Of a stretch of DNA of 64,000 nucleotides, positions 19,753 to 30,207 are shown piece after piece. The stretch comes from Mesostigma viride. Taxonomy: Eukaryota; Streptophyta; Mesostigmatophyceae; Mesostigmatales; Mesostigmataceae. The number at the start of each line of letters is the position of its first letter. Within the stretch, counting starts at the first letter, position 1. The stretch covers positions 1-64,000 of the forward strand of contig RPFO01000842.1 in assembly GCA_009746045.1 (NCBI GenBank), in the 5' to 3' direction. The translations under genes were made by a program, and so were the position numbers. A model generated the notes under the pieces. It had not been told where the DNA came from and made no database searches. It saw only the letters and a program-made list of their open reading frames with translations.

Positions 19753-20322
19753 ATGGCGTCACGAAATGCTGGGCCGTGTGAGAAAGCGCTTGCGCTTTTA
19801 GGGAAAACACTTGACGAAATTTGTGACAAGCAAACGGCAATCGAAAACAAGCTTTCTCGCCTGTCTGAACAATTAGAAGGCATTGTCGCACCGTCTGGCG
19901 AGGCCGGTGATTACTCGCCGACCTGCGAGGTGCTAAAAGTCCACGACGCTGCTTACGATGCCGTTGACAGGAAAACTCCAAAGGTCCTTGTCGAATGGGT
20001 CTACGAAAAGGGGTCAACCAAGCGGAGGAAGCTCGAAGAACGGTGCGAATGGAAACGCCTTGACGAATGCGCTGATTGCGTAGACAAGGTCGAGGATTTC
20101 ATGAAAACTTTCCAGAAGTCGAAGCACCAGCCCGGAATCTCCGCTTTCTCCCTCATCAACGCGTGGTCAGATGCCAACGCGAGAGGGTTTGCAGCATACA
20201 AGAGCGGGTCAAACGACAAGAAACGGGAGCTCGACGAGAATGAGAACGATAACGAGTTCGCCAACAAGAGGCAGAACCTCGCACTTGGGTCGCAGCAATC
20301 AGGATACACAGCTAATGATTGA
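19753..20322 (+). CDS. Unknown 189-residue ORF beside the viral helicase
   Basis: An ATG start is preceded by an AT-rich stretch (GCATAAAATTTTGATATG). The N-terminal ~45 residues look like an amphipathic helix or coiled coil (KTLDEICDKQTAIENKLSRL). The middle is charged with several cysteines (ERCEWKRLDECADC). The C-terminus is highly charged and disordered, with a KKRELDENENDNEFANKRQ tail. I do not recognise the family. Proximity to the D5 helicase, same strand and intact frame suggest a viral-derived gene, but a cellular origin is not excluded. Confidence 0.5.
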   Translation: MASRNAGPCEKALALLGKTLDEICDKQTAIENKLSRLSEQLEGIVAPSGEAGDYSPTCEVLKVHDAAYDAVDRKTPKVLVEWVYEKGSTKRRKLEERCEWKRLDECADCVDKVEDFMKTFQKSKHQPGISAFSLINAWSDANARGFAAYKSGSNDKKRELDENENDNEFANKRQNLALGSQQSGYTAND

Positions 20323-20451
20323 GCATGCCCCCCTTCAGTTCATGGGTTGCCTGATCTGATACGAACTTGCTTGGTTGTATTACGACACTATTAGCAACTT
20401 CGATATCAATCAAACCCTGGCCTAGCTTTCCAAGGGCCGTGACGACTCTCA
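20323..20451. other. Short non-coding gap before element C
   Basis: No feature was seen. The GCCTG at 20,452-20,456 is the target duplication of element C. Confidence 0.4.
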
Positions 20452-20456
20452 GCCTG

Positions 20457-21236
20457 TGTAACGACTTAAAAATGATCATCAACATCATCCACAGTCCAAT
20501 ATGAAAGATCTTTTACCTGGGTTGCTTTCTTGAGTTGCAGAACTTCAAGTATCCGAGCAACGTTGAGATGGGAATTCCACAGCACGTGATTTAGGGAATC
20601 ACAACCCCTTGTAGACACAAAGACAAGCTCGTGTATAGACGACCTCTGTGGAACTGAAGGACGTCTATAGCCAAGGGGCTCTTATGGATGGACAACAAAG
20701 ACAAGCTTTATTATACCATGGTGAATCAAAACCAACGTAGCAACAATGGCGACCCCACGTCCTTGATATCGACGTGCTTGTCGAACTTGCTCCAACCTTA
20801 GCCTGAAGAGAACCAATCAGAACCATGGAATCCTATACAAGATCTTCGTATCCATCCTAGTCACACAAAACAGAACAACACCACACACAGCCTGGCAGAA
20901 TCTTTCCATGAGATCCTAAATCTGTCGTGAGCACTGAAGTCCCAAAGGAGCATTTAAGACTCAATAGTACCAACTAACAAACTACAACCCCACGTGGATC
21001 AGGCCACGACCAATGAGGGCTCCTATCAGTAGTATCAGCCAACAAACTACAACCCTACGTGGATCAGGCCACGACCAATGAGGGTTCCTATCAGTTGGCT
21101 GACAAAGTATCAGCTCCAAGTACCGTCGTCTTAGAAACCTCATAACTTTCTCAATACTGATCCAAAAGTCCTCGAATAAAAGCCAAACATTCACAAAACA
21201 AAGGATGTAACAACAAAGTCATTTTTGCTTGTTACA
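20457..21236 (-). repeat. 3' LTR of element C (complete)
   Basis: On the plus strand the LTR runs from TGTAACGACTT to GCTTGTTACA. A ~63-bp unit (AACAAACTACAACCC to CTATCAG) is tandemly duplicated at about 20,974-21,097. The last 93 bp recur at 27,319-27,411. The adjoining TATCTCCCCCTC (minus strand GAGGGGGAGATA) at 21,237-21,248 fits the polypurine tract. Confidence 0.88.
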
Positions 21237-21635
21237 TATCTCCCCCTCAAAACTGGACCTCCCAGGTCCAATAGCCAACTCTTGAAGGCAGAGGAACATT
21301 GAACAGAAATCCACCATCTCTTGGGAAAAGCAGATGGGTTTTTACATCCCTGGAAACAGGGCCTCCTATCTCATAAACATCTAGTCACAGGTCTCTACAG
21401 CAAACAAGTCACTACCTTATCTACTATAAAGCCAGATAAACACATCTCATAATACAAGGTCTTCCATTCAGCATCCTGGAACCTGGAACTCTGGACTGGA
21501 ACATCAGAACTGGACTGGAGCCCCCCCCCATCATCCATCCTGGAATCCCCCCCTCACACCACAATCCAAAGCACCTTCCATGCTCTTCCCCCATCCTTCC
21601 CCATCCTCTTCCTGCACAGCTCTGTTCTTCACAGG

Positions 21636-22780
21636 CTATACCAATCCCCATTCACACCATCCTTGCCCTGGTCCCAAACAAGGGAAACTGCTCCACCATG
21701 TGAACCAATCTGGCCAGTTCCTGCTGACCTGCAGCACCATGCACGTCTCTGCAGCCCCTGCTGCCATCTGGGCAACATAACGCAGGCATGTCCCTGGGTA
21801 GGAGAGAAGCACCACAGACTGGCTCTCAGGATCCATCACCCAAGTAGAAGACGTCTTGTGCCTGCTCACCCATGACCTGTACGCCCACCAGAACTGGAGA
21901 AAGGTCTTGACCACTGACCACTTAGCACCTATCAAAGGCACCAACACCCTCAATGGGGTCAGACGAACCTTGAGCTCCATGGTGTACTTAGGCAACCCTG
22001 GGCTGCAGAAAAGGTTGGATGTCTCCAAAGGGAAGCACCCCTTGACCGAGCTGGAAGAAGAAGGAGCCAAGTCAAAGTCTCCCTGCTGACTGAAAACTCC
22101 AACAACTCCATGTAGGAGGCCTCACCCATGCTCACTGGCTGGAACTGCATGAAGGCTCCTTTCAAAGCCTCAGGCAAGGTGGTCAACATATCCTGCCCCT
22201 CTGCAGGTCTCATGTCAATCTCAGGTCCTGGAGTCAAGGCAAACATCCTGTGCAACAGGTGGCCCACAAAAGGAGAGCCAATCTCATACAGGCTGGTGTG
22301 CAACTGAGACAAGACCTCCTCCACATAACCCTCAGGGCTCACTTCCCCCTCCTCCCTGTTAAGGGCAGCCACTGCCTTGGCCAGCGTCTCACAATGCTCA
22401 CAAGGTCCCGTGCACTTCCTGTGATCCACATAGGCCACCACATTCTTGACAGGTACCACATGACGAGGAATCTGAATGATGGGAGTGCTGCTGGAGCTGA
22501 GAGCTATGTTAACACCACTCCCCATCTGGGGCTGGGACAAGGACAACCCCTGAAGAAGCTCCTGTAGCTTATCCTGCTTGGAGATCACTGAATGCAAGAG
22601 CTTGTTAATGGTATCCATCTGCTGACCCCTCCTAAGGTCACGCCTGACAATACTGTCAAACAGGGATTCCACATAACTCATGGGGTTGGGGCCTCTGGAT
22701 GCATACCCGTGACCCCTTCCTCCGTGGTGGCGCCCAGGCCCAAGTTGGGGTACGTGAACTCCTCCTCCATCTGGGACCAC
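21636..22780 (-). pseudogene. Third ORF of element C, unknown, frameshifted
   Basis: Two minus-strand frames, 22,780-21,959 and 22,070-21,636, join into one product of about 370 residues. The frame change near 22,065 follows the residues LEFSVSRE. The N-terminal part contains an amphipathic helix (RRDLRRGQQMDTINKLLHSV) and a Cys/His cluster KCTGPCEHCETLAKA that may bind metal. The C-terminal part is Trp-rich. It sits after the chromodomain and before the 3' LTR, the same slot as the third ORF of A and B. I see no convincing sequence similarity to it. Confidence 0.55.
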
Positions 22781-22840
22781 ACAGCATGCACGAAGAAACC
22801 ATTCGTTAGTCCTGAGATATAGGAAGGGGAGCAGTGGTTT

Positions 22841-23383
22841 TCACCAACTCAGTATACCAAGAAGGAAGAGTGAGCCCCTTCTTTGGCAATACTCCTGGAC
22901 CACCTCATGGCAGTGAGTCAAGTCAGACAACCACAGCCATGTGGCAGTAGACTCTAACTCTCCTTTCCAGTGCACCTTAAACTGCAGCTGCTTGGTCCTA
23001 CCCTTTCCTTTGACTCTGTGAGCCACCAGCTGCTCCACTTCATATATCCTCTCCCCCTCAGTATCCAGCTCAAATGGTAATGGAGCAGAAAGGCGTCCCT
23101 GCAAGGTGTTGCGTTTATACAGTTTGAGCTGGGCCAGGTGAAACACATTAGTCTTAAGCCTCCAGTGGGAAGGCACCTGGACTTGAACTACAGTCCCATA
23201 GTGGAAGGTGTCCAGGACAGGGTAAGGTCCCAACCACAAGGGTTGCAGTTTCCTGCATTGCTCCTTTTCAGGTAGCACACGATTAGCCTCCAAGAGCACC
23301 AGGTCACCAGGAGCCACAAAGGTGTGTGTAGCCAACATCTGTTGCCAAGCATTGTTTAAATACTTGTCCTGTGCATGCAACAT
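22841..23383 (-). CDS. pol: Integrase C-terminus with chromodomain-like module (element C)
   Basis: The frame encodes 180 residues. It has the integrase C-terminal barrel (APGDLVLLEANRVLP, LQPLWLGPYPVL, FHLAQLKLYK) and a chromodomain-like segment (YEVEQLVAHRVKGKG, LQFKVHWKGE, LSDLTHCHEVVQEY). It would continue the integrase frame just upstream, from which it is separated by a stop or frame change at about 23,400. Confidence 0.82.
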   Translation of the reverse strand: MLHAQDKYLNNAWQQMLATHTFVAPGDLVLLEANRVLPEKEQCRKLQPLWLGPYPVLDTFHYGTVVQVQVPSHWRLKTNVFHLAQLKLYKRNTLQGRLSAPLPFELDTEGERIYEVEQLVAHRVKGKGRTKQLQFKVHWKGELESTATWLWLSDLTHCHEVVQEYCQRRGSLFLLGILSW

Positions 23384-23423
23384 CTGAGCAGCACCATACT
23401 GTGAGCTTCCTGGAAGGATGCTA

Positions 23424-24542
23424 TCACTGGTGGATAGAGGTTAGGCGTCTTCTGAAGGGGCCTTCAGCATCCCTATCAGGTAACTCCAGGTCAAATGGAG
23501 TCAAGGGGCACTGGCCATGGCAAATGACAAATGGAGACATTTGGTGAGGAGCCAGGGGTGAGTTGTTGATGGCAAACTCTATGAAGGGAAGTTTCTTGTC
23601 CCATTCCTTGTTATCATGGGTACAATAGTGCTTCTGGCATTCCCGTACAATACGGTTCAGCCTCTCCACAGCCCCCGTGCTGGCACACCTGTATGCTACT
23701 CCAAAGGCCAACTTAGTGTCTAGGATGTCAAAGAAGGACTTCCAAAACCCAGACATCCACAAGGGATCCTGGTCAGTGATGATTACACGTGGCATGCCAT
23801 GCAATCTGTACACCTCCTTCATGAACAACTCTACACACTGGGCAGCTGTGAGATGGGCATTGCAGGGGATGAGGTGGCACATTCTAGACAGCCTGTCCAT
23901 CACCACCAGTATCCTGTCATTGCCAGCATCAGAAACAGGCAAGCCACAAATGAAGTCCATGGTCACACTGATCCAGGGTCGAAGGGGAATAGGCATGGCC
24001 ATAGGAAAGATAGGCACTGCCTGAGTCCTAACCTTATTCCTTTGGCATGAGTCACAGGAAGCCACATAGGCTTTGATATCACGAAACATGCCAGGCCACC
24101 AAAACCTCTCTTGTACTTCATGGAGAAGCTTAGCATACCCAGGATGACACGCAGTCACGTCGTCATGGAAGCAATGCAACACAGTGGGAATGGCCATTTC
24201 TGGCACATAGACCTTCCTGGTCACTACATGATCTGCATCCTGGGTGTGGACATACAGGACTCCCTCCCAGTACTCCACAGGCCTGTTACCAAAGCTTCCT
24301 TCCTGAATGGCCTTAGTGGCCAGGTCCTCAGTTTTAGTGAAGGCCTTAATCACGTCCAGCAGGGCTATACTCATAGGGTTAGGCAGGACTAGCTGTTTGC
24401 CAGGTCCTAAAGGCTGCAGCTGCAGCACCTCACCCTCCTGCAGGTGACTAGTGACTAGATGCTTGGATGACAGAACATCAGCCACAGGTGTACGTGACTT
24501 CCCCTTGATCTCAGCTGCCAATCCTCTAGACTTGGTCAGCAT
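23424..24542 (-). CDS. pol: Integrase (element C)
   Basis: The 372-codon frame carries the HHCC zinc site (HCFHDDVTACHPGY and CDSCQRNK) followed by the rve core: WISVTMDFICGLP with the first Asp, VVMDRLSRMCHLIPC, ITDQDPLW with the second Asp, and AVERLNRIVRECQ with the catalytic Glu. All catalytic residues appear intact. The frame ends shortly after the core at 23,424. Confidence 0.9.
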   Translation of the reverse strand: MLTKSRGLAAEIKGKSRTPVADVLSSKHLVTSHLQEGEVLQLQPLGPGKQLVLPNPMSIALLDVIKAFTKTEDLATKAIQEGSFGNRPVEYWEGVLYVHTQDADHVVTRKVYVPEMAIPTVLHCFHDDVTACHPGYAKLLHEVQERFWWPGMFRDIKAYVASCDSCQRNKVRTQAVPIFPMAMPIPLRPWISVTMDFICGLPVSDAGNDRILVVMDRLSRMCHLIPCNAHLTAAQCVELFMKEVYRLHGMPRVIITDQDPLWMSGFWKSFFDILDTKLAFGVAYRCASTGAVERLNRIVRECQKHYCTHDNKEWDKKLPFIEFAINNSPLAPHQMSPFVICHGQCPLTPFDLELPDRDAEGPFRRRLTSIHQ

Positions 24543-24862
24543 CCCTGGCTCCAGTATCCACTTCCTGGGCCGTCCCTTCCCCCTCCTAGGATTCTCTGTG
24601 CTTGGTTGTGTTGTGAGAGTGGGCTGGCTACCAGCAGACCCTCCCTAAGACTGCCTGCAGTGACTGACCCCCACCCTGGACGCCTGTCGACCCTGGGACA
24701 AAGCCCTGGTCAATGAGCATCTCGTGACTAAAGCTAGCCTCTACAGGGGGTGGCTCAGCTTGGAGGTTTGCTGGTTAGCTGCCTGTGCCCTGGTGACAGC
24801 ACCACACTCTACTACAGAAACCATGGCAGCACAAATATCCAGATCCTCGTGAAATGTTCCCA

Positions 24863-26761
24863 TCAGATCCCTTCTCTAGAGAGGGCGTCTGGCACCACAT
24901 TCTGTGATCCTGGGACATACTGCACAGAGAAAGGATAGAATCCCCCTAGGTACTCCATCCACCCAGCCATCCTCTTACTCATCCTACTCTGTTCTAGCAC
25001 GTGCACCAAGGGCCTGTGGTCAGTCATCAGGGTGATAGACTCTTGCCCTAGCCCATCTGTAGCACTGCTAGCCACAGAAAACTGAGCTCCCTTCAACAGA
25101 TGCTCCCACTTGTGACATGCTACCACTAAACCCAGCAACTCCTGCTCGTGTACAGGGTAGTTACGTTCAGCTGAGCTCATGGTTTTAGACATGTACTCCA
25201 CTGGCTGTGGTCCATAGCCATGGTCTTGCATCAGCACAGCACCTATGGCGCCTTGAGAGGCATCTGACCTAACCTGATAAGGTAGATCTGGATTGGGACC
25301 CACTAGCACAGGGGTGGATGTGAGCTTCTGCTTCAACAGGTCAAAGGCCTGCTGACACCTATCTGTCCACTCAAACTGAACATCCTTCTTGATTAACTCA
25401 AGCAAGGGGGTGGAGATGGCAGCCATGTCAGGGATAAAACGCCTGTACCACCCCACCATGCCCAGGAAGGACTTGACATCATGTGCAGACTGCAACACAG
25501 GCCACTCAAGGATGGCAGCAATCTTAGCATTGTCAGGTGTCATACCCAAGGAACTCAACTTGTACCCTAGGAACCCCACTTCATGCCCCCACTCCACCTT
25601 AGACCTCTTGACAGACAAGTGGTAGTGCTGGATGACCTTCAGGACCTCCTCCACGTTCTCCAGATGCTCCTTGAACGTCTTTGAGTGCACCAGGATGTCG
25701 TCCATGTAGGCCACCACGCAGGTCCTGAACACGGGTCTTGCAGGGTCACACAGGTGGGCAATGTCTTTGAACCTGGGATTCCTGAGATCAGGGGAGATCT
25801 GAGGCAGAGAGTTCCCTGTCAGATGGCCAAAGATAGCATTCACAAACATCTGCATAGTAGCTGGGCTGTTGGAGGCCCCCATGGGCATCACAGTCCACTG
25901 GAACTGACCCCAGGGTGTGGAGAATGCAGTTTTTGGAATGTCCTCAGTAGCTATCCTGATCTGCCAGAACGCGTGTCTAAGGTCAAACTTGGTGAAGTAA
26001 GATGATCCAGCTGTCCTCTCTAGCAGCTCATCAATCCGTGGCAAGGGATACTTGGACTTCACTGTGACCTTGTTCAGGCCTCTCAGATCAATGCACAACC
26101 GCCATCCACCATCATGCTTGGGGACAAGCAAACACCCAGAGCTGAAAGGACTATTGGCAGGAAGAATGAGTCCAGCTTCCAACAAGCCTGTCAAGATCAC
26201 CTTCAGCTCTGCCATCTCAGCTGGCCCCATCCTGTACATGGGAACAAAGGGAGGCCTGGCACCATCCACAAGCTTGATGACATGAGTGATTGGCCCTTCA
26301 GGAGGGTACTGTGGCATTTTGTCCTCAAAAATGGCAGCAAACCTGTCCAAAAGGGCATCATGCAGCTTCTGCTCCTCCTCTGTGACAGCTGGTACTGGGT
26401 TCACAGCATTCACCGTGTGGCCATGAGTCTCATCAGAGGGTGAGTTGGGAACCAGATGTAAGAGAAAGACGTGTTCCACTGGGTAAGTAGCCAGGTAAGA
26501 CAAGGTGTGATTGGCAGACCATACGTGCTTAAGTAATGCAGCACGTTTCTCTTCCAGTGAAGGCACCTTGACGTCCTCCTTGGCACCTGCAACCCCTCTC
26601 CCATCATTGACAGCCTCATTAGTAGAACAGCACTCTGTGACTGGTCTTTCTCCCCCCTTAATCACTGTGGTGGCGTCCCACACTGACCCATCCTGAAACT
26701 GCACCACCTTCTCAGACCACAAGATGGCAGGATTAGCAGACTCCAACCATGGCATCCCCAA
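24863..26761 (-). CDS. pol: Reverse transcriptase and RNase H (element C)
   Basis: The frame encodes 632 residues: end of protease and linker, PMYRMGP motif, RT (LLVPKHDGGWRLCIDLRGLN, catalytic YMDD in VVAYMDDILVHS near 25,700), then RNase H (VRSDASQGAIGAVLMQD, HEQELLGLVVACHKWEH, LMTDHRPLVHVL). It ends at the connection toward integrase. Intact length and motifs suggest recent activity of the family, although the element lacks its 5' LTR and gag. Confidence 0.92.
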   Translation of the reverse strand: MGMPWLESANPAILWSEKVVQFQDGSVWDATTVIKGGERPVTECCSTNEAVNDGRGVAGAKEDVKVPSLEEKRAALLKHVWSANHTLSYLATYPVEHVFLLHLVPNSPSDETHGHTVNAVNPVPAVTEEEQKLHDALLDRFAAIFEDKMPQYPPEGPITHVIKLVDGARPPFVPMYRMGPAEMAELKVILTGLLEAGLILPANSPFSSGCLLVPKHDGGWRLCIDLRGLNKVTVKSKYPLPRIDELLERTAGSSYFTKFDLRHAFWQIRIATEDIPKTAFSTPWGQFQWTVMPMGASNSPATMQMFVNAIFGHLTGNSLPQISPDLRNPRFKDIAHLCDPARPVFRTCVVAYMDDILVHSKTFKEHLENVEEVLKVIQHYHLSVKRSKVEWGHEVGFLGYKLSSLGMTPDNAKIAAILEWPVLQSAHDVKSFLGMVGWYRRFIPDMAAISTPLLELIKKDVQFEWTDRCQQAFDLLKQKLTSTPVLVGPNPDLPYQVRSDASQGAIGAVLMQDHGYGPQPVEYMSKTMSSAERNYPVHEQELLGLVVACHKWEHLLKGAQFSVASSATDGLGQESITLMTDHRPLVHVLEQSRMSKRMAGWMEYLGGFYPFSVQYVPGSQNVVPDALSREGI

Positions 26762-27170
26762 ATCACATCAGCAGCAGTGAGTGGAATGACATCTGCTGTG
26801 ACAGACAAGGTTTGACGTGAGCACACTTGAAAAAGCAGTTGCACGTAGCCAGGTGAGTTACTCTGCCTACCATCAGAATATTGGACCTTAACAGGCACAG
26901 GGTGGGGAGCACTGGTAGATGCAGCTCCTGCACCAAGGAAGTGGAAATGTAGTTACTTCCTGCACCTGAGTCAATCATGAAGAGACATAAAGGCTGAGCC
27001 AAAGGGACTGGCACGTTCAACAGCCTAGCCTGGAACTTCAAGAGCTGACTGGGGATAGGAGGGCCCAATCGAGTGGTGGAATCAGAGGCAGACAAGTTAT
27101 TCACAGGACGGACATGCACAGCAGGCAAACCAGTTAACTCCACCGCTGGACGTGGTCCTGGGGGCTCCAC
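26662..27170 (-). pseudogene. pol: Aspartic protease of element C (frame-broken)
   Basis: The frame ending at 26,763 carries the catalytic motif MIDSGAGSNYIS. The next segment (KVQYSDGRQSNSPGYVQ, then DVIWG) is in a second frame, and the RT frame is a third. At least two single-base frame changes separate the parts. No gag zinc knuckle was found upstream because of the deletion into the 5' LTR. Confidence 0.75.
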
Positions 27171-27318
27171 TAGTTTTTTGGCAGCTCAGGAGGGTGATCT
27201 GAAGACGAGCTCCTCACTGAAGGCTGCACCTGCTGCTCCTCTATGCTGTCTGCCTCTCCTTCTCCCTCCTCCTCCTCTGCTAAGAGGTGCCACAGGGCGT
27301 TGATCATCCGAACATTCA

Positions 27319-27411
27319 AACTTTCTCAATACTGATCCAAAAGTCCTCGAATAAAAGCCAAACATTCACAAAACAAAGGATGTAACAACAAAGTCATTTT
27401 TGCTTGTTACA
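27319..27411 (-). repeat. Truncated 5' LTR of element C
   Basis: 93 bp match 21,144-21,236 nearly exactly (AACTTTCTCAATACTGATCC to GCTTGTTACA). The rest of the LTR, the PBS and gag are missing, and sequence passes directly into a Pro/Leu-rich coding remnant. Confidence 0.88.
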
Positions 27412-27416
27412 GCCTG

Positions 27417-28405
27417 ACAATGAAATGAGCCATGTTACCATTTGAGTCAATATTGGCAAGGGTCTGGAGTCACATCTGAGAGTCACATGCTTCAGTAAAT
27501 AAATACGAAATCCAATATTTTATCACTCAATTTATCACTAAATCATCATCACTCAAGAATGGCTCCCCGGTACCCCACACGGCCCTATCACTCAATGAGG
27601 GGCTATATATATATCTCATATTGGCGTCAGCGCTTGTCGGTGGCGCTGACTCGGGCCATGGCTGACATCATGCTCCGCCGTACGCGGGCTGATTTTGCGG
27701 TGCAGCAGGGCTATTAGGTTCCTCCCGTTAGGCGTTTCCATTGGTCTTATCGTAGTATAGAGCTTTGACATGGCTCTGTATATAGGTTCATAGCTGGGCG
27801 TTTGCTTTGGTTTGAGTGATTTCACTCTGCTGTAAGTAATTATATTTTTAATATATATATCTATGTATTATGATAGTACCTACCTACCCTTTAAGTTAAC
27901 GGTTTTTGAGGCTCTGTCAGTAACTTCTAACCTAGAGACCCCCTGGGATTGTGACCAGTGGCAAACTGACATGGTTGTTTTCGCGAGATCTACTCGAATC
28001 CAGCGTCGTGTAAATTTTCTTGTTTTTGGACACCCCCTGCCCTACTCCGGCGGAGCCCATTTTCGGAAGAACCAAAGGTTCGAAGAAAGGGCGAGGCCAA
28101 TTTAGTTGGAGAGGTGCGTGAGAAGGGGGATGCACGATTATGAGCGTTACCATTGGACGAAACTTAGCCGACGGTGGATCTTTGTTTAAAGTTTTTGCAT
28201 CTGCGGCTGTAATGGTACGGTCAGTTGAGAAGGGTCCAGTTTTTTGGGAAACCTCAACCTGCGAGTAGACCATCAACCGAATTTCGGCCAAACGGCTAGT
28301 TGTATTTTCTGCAAACGGCTAGTTGTATTTTCTGCAAACGGCTAGTTGTATTTGTTTGGCGTGGCGCGGCGCGGCGGGGTGGGTGGGGTGGTCATTTGCC
28401 GAATA
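27417..28405. other. Non-coding region after element C
   Basis: No gene is supported. It contains short TA repeats near 27,607 and a three-fold ~24-bp repeat (CTGCAAACGGCTAGTTGTATTT) at about 28,285-28,352. A GGCGGAGCCCATTTTCGGAAGA motif at about 28,050 recurs at 29,400, 29,600 and 29,845. Confidence 0.45.
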
Positions 28406-28668
28406 CTACCGTAGTGGTCCCAATATCTGTACGCGTAATTATGTACGAATCGACCTCGTACAGGCCCAAAAAAACCCTCTTCCGGGCCTCGTACACCTCA
28501 AAATTAGGTACCACCAGCGCAGCGCGGCGCAGACCTTAAAGCCTAGCTACCCGTGGCGCGGCGCCGTACAGTAAAAATAATTCCCAAAAGTTCTCGTACA
28601 CGTAACAAAAATTCCTAAAAGTATTCGTACGATAATTACGCGTACAGATATTGGGGCCACTACGGTAG
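28406..28668. mobile_element. 263-bp MITE with TA target duplication
   Basis: Long terminal inverted repeats: the left end reads CTACCGTAGTGGTCCCAATA and continues to about 28,449; the right end is its near-perfect complement, from about 28,625 to 28,668. TA flanks both ends (28,404-28,405 and 28,669-28,670). No ORF. Size and TA duplication fit a Tc1/mariner-mobilised MITE. Confidence 0.75.
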
Positions 28669-28678
28669 TAGACTAGTA

Positions 28679-29804
28679 GACCCCTTCTGAGAACACCGAC
28701 TCCGACTTAACCAACTCCGACTAATTTAGTCGGACCAATAGTCGGACTTGAGCCGAAAAACGGGCACGGATTCCCCCTTCTGAGAACACCGACTCGGGAC
28801 GGACAGCAGCAGCGCCGCGCCGCACGCTCAGGCCGCGTGAAGTGGCCTCTAACGCCGGTGGCCCGCCCCACTTCCAAGCCGGTACGGATGCCAGCATGGC
28901 CAGGGCACACCCCGACTAAGCTAGTCGGACACCGACTAACCTACCCCGACTATTTTCCGCTTTTCGCGAAAATACACCCTCCGCATTGGTAGTTTTAATT
29001 CGGTTCAGCCGAAAGGCCCTTCGGAATTAGACAATAGCGTTTTATTGGTTGAAAGTGCTACTGTGCCCGCCCAATTAATTAATTATTAGTTTGTTTGTTT
29101 GGTTACCGAACAACCGTTGAACTGGCTGCGAAATTTAATAATTCTTTGTTTGTTGACTTTGTTCTGTATAACCCAGCCGGATGCACCGCTCTTACGGCTA
29201 GGAAAAGCACATTTTTCAGCCAGAGATTTAATATTTCTTTGTTTGTTAGCGAGAAAGCTGCACACGTGACAGGAAAATAATATTTATTTACACTTTCTTT
29301 GTTTGTTTGGTAGCTTCAAAAACTACAGTTCCCTTCACTCGGGAATTAGTTAATTAAAATTCTTTTGTTTTATTTATCATTTGCAGCTGGCCGGCGCCCA
29401 GCCTCATAATCAGGCGGAGCCAATTTTCGGAAGAACCGTTAGGTTCGCCAGAATTGGCGAAGCTTATAAGGCCGTACACGTGAGAAAACATAGGAATAGG
29501 GGATGAAAATCCGTCAATCCATCCATCCATCCATACATACATACATACATCCACCGAATTTGTCCCGAATTTGCAAGCATAAGGGTGAGGTTCTTCCGAA
29601 AATTGGCTCCGCCGTAGAGTTTCAACGGGCAAGTTGCAAACACGCACGTTACTTGATTATTTAGTAAACCTACCAATGCGGAGGGGGTAGCGGGGTAGAT
29701 TACTAGATAGAGATTAGTCGGAGTCCGACTAATTTCCCCAAAACGCGCCGCGCCAGCAATTTAGTCGGTGTTTGTAGTCGGAGTCGGTGTTCTCGGAAGG
29801 GGTC
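28679..29804. mobile_element. Putative 1.1-kb DNA element with ~28-bp TIRs
   Basis: GACCCCTTCTGAGAACACCG at 28,679 is inverted at the other end (ending CGGTGTTCTCGGAAGGGGTC, 29,804) with one mismatch, and the similarity extends to ~28 bp. TA lies on both flanks. Inside are GACTCCGACT/AGTCGGAGTC runs, four-base repeats (CATC, CATA) at 29,516-29,551 and no transposase. The boundary is inferred from symmetry only. Confidence 0.5.
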
Positions 29805-29904
29805 TAGTCGGTAGCTGTCTTCCGAAAATGAACTATATGTCTTCCGAAAATGGGCTCCGCCGACGAAAGTTTTAACGTGAAAGTTACAACGCACGTTACT
29901 TGAT
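29398..29904. repeat. Dispersed GGCGGAGCC...TTTTCGGAAGA motif with 65-bp direct repeats
   Basis: The motif occurs forward at about 29,403 and reversed at about 29,595 and 29,830. The two reversed copies are followed by related ~60-bp sequences ending CGCACGTTACTTGAT (29,600-29,656 and 29,838-29,904). These are pieces of a short repeat family, also seen at 28,050. Confidence 0.5.
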
Positions 29905-30127
29905 AACTAACTACTAATGCGGACGCTGTATCGGGCTATGCCAGGATAGGAGGGGTGACATCTCCAGGCAAAATTTCCTGGATACTAGGGGCCCGTCCCA
30001 GGGCCTGACTGCTGCAGTAAGCGCCGGCCCCTGAATTGAAATAGGGGCTGGCGAGTAAAATGAGGGTCGGCGGCGGTGGCCCCGTATTACTGGCCCCCAA
30101 TAGCGCAGCGCTACGTGGCCGAGCTGC

Positions 30128-30207
30128 GGCACCACGTGGCAAGATGCGGCACCACGTGGCAAGATGAGGCGCCACGTGGCTTGATGAGGCGCCACTTGGC
30201 TTGATGC
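30128..30207. repeat. 20-bp minisatellite, 4 copies
   Basis: The unit resembles GGCACCACGTGGCAAGATGC, repeated four times with few changes. Copies three and four carry CTTGATG in place of CAAGATG. A five-base ACTGA run follows later at about 30,328-30,356. Confidence 0.8.

Larger units (their letters stand above)
20457..27411 (-). mobile_element. Ty3/Gypsy chromovirus C (minus strand), gag and most of 5' LTR missing
   Basis: The element is flanked by GCCTG at 20,452-20,456 and 27,412-27,416. The left LTR is complete (20,457-21,236) and the right one keeps only 93 bp. Reading on the minus strand gives protease, RT, RNase H, integrase, chromodomain-like module and an extra ORF near the 3' LTR. 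A deletion from inside the 5' LTR into the gag/protease region removed PBS and gag. The protein sequence differs strongly from A and B, so this is a separate family with a similar layout. Confidence 0.9.
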
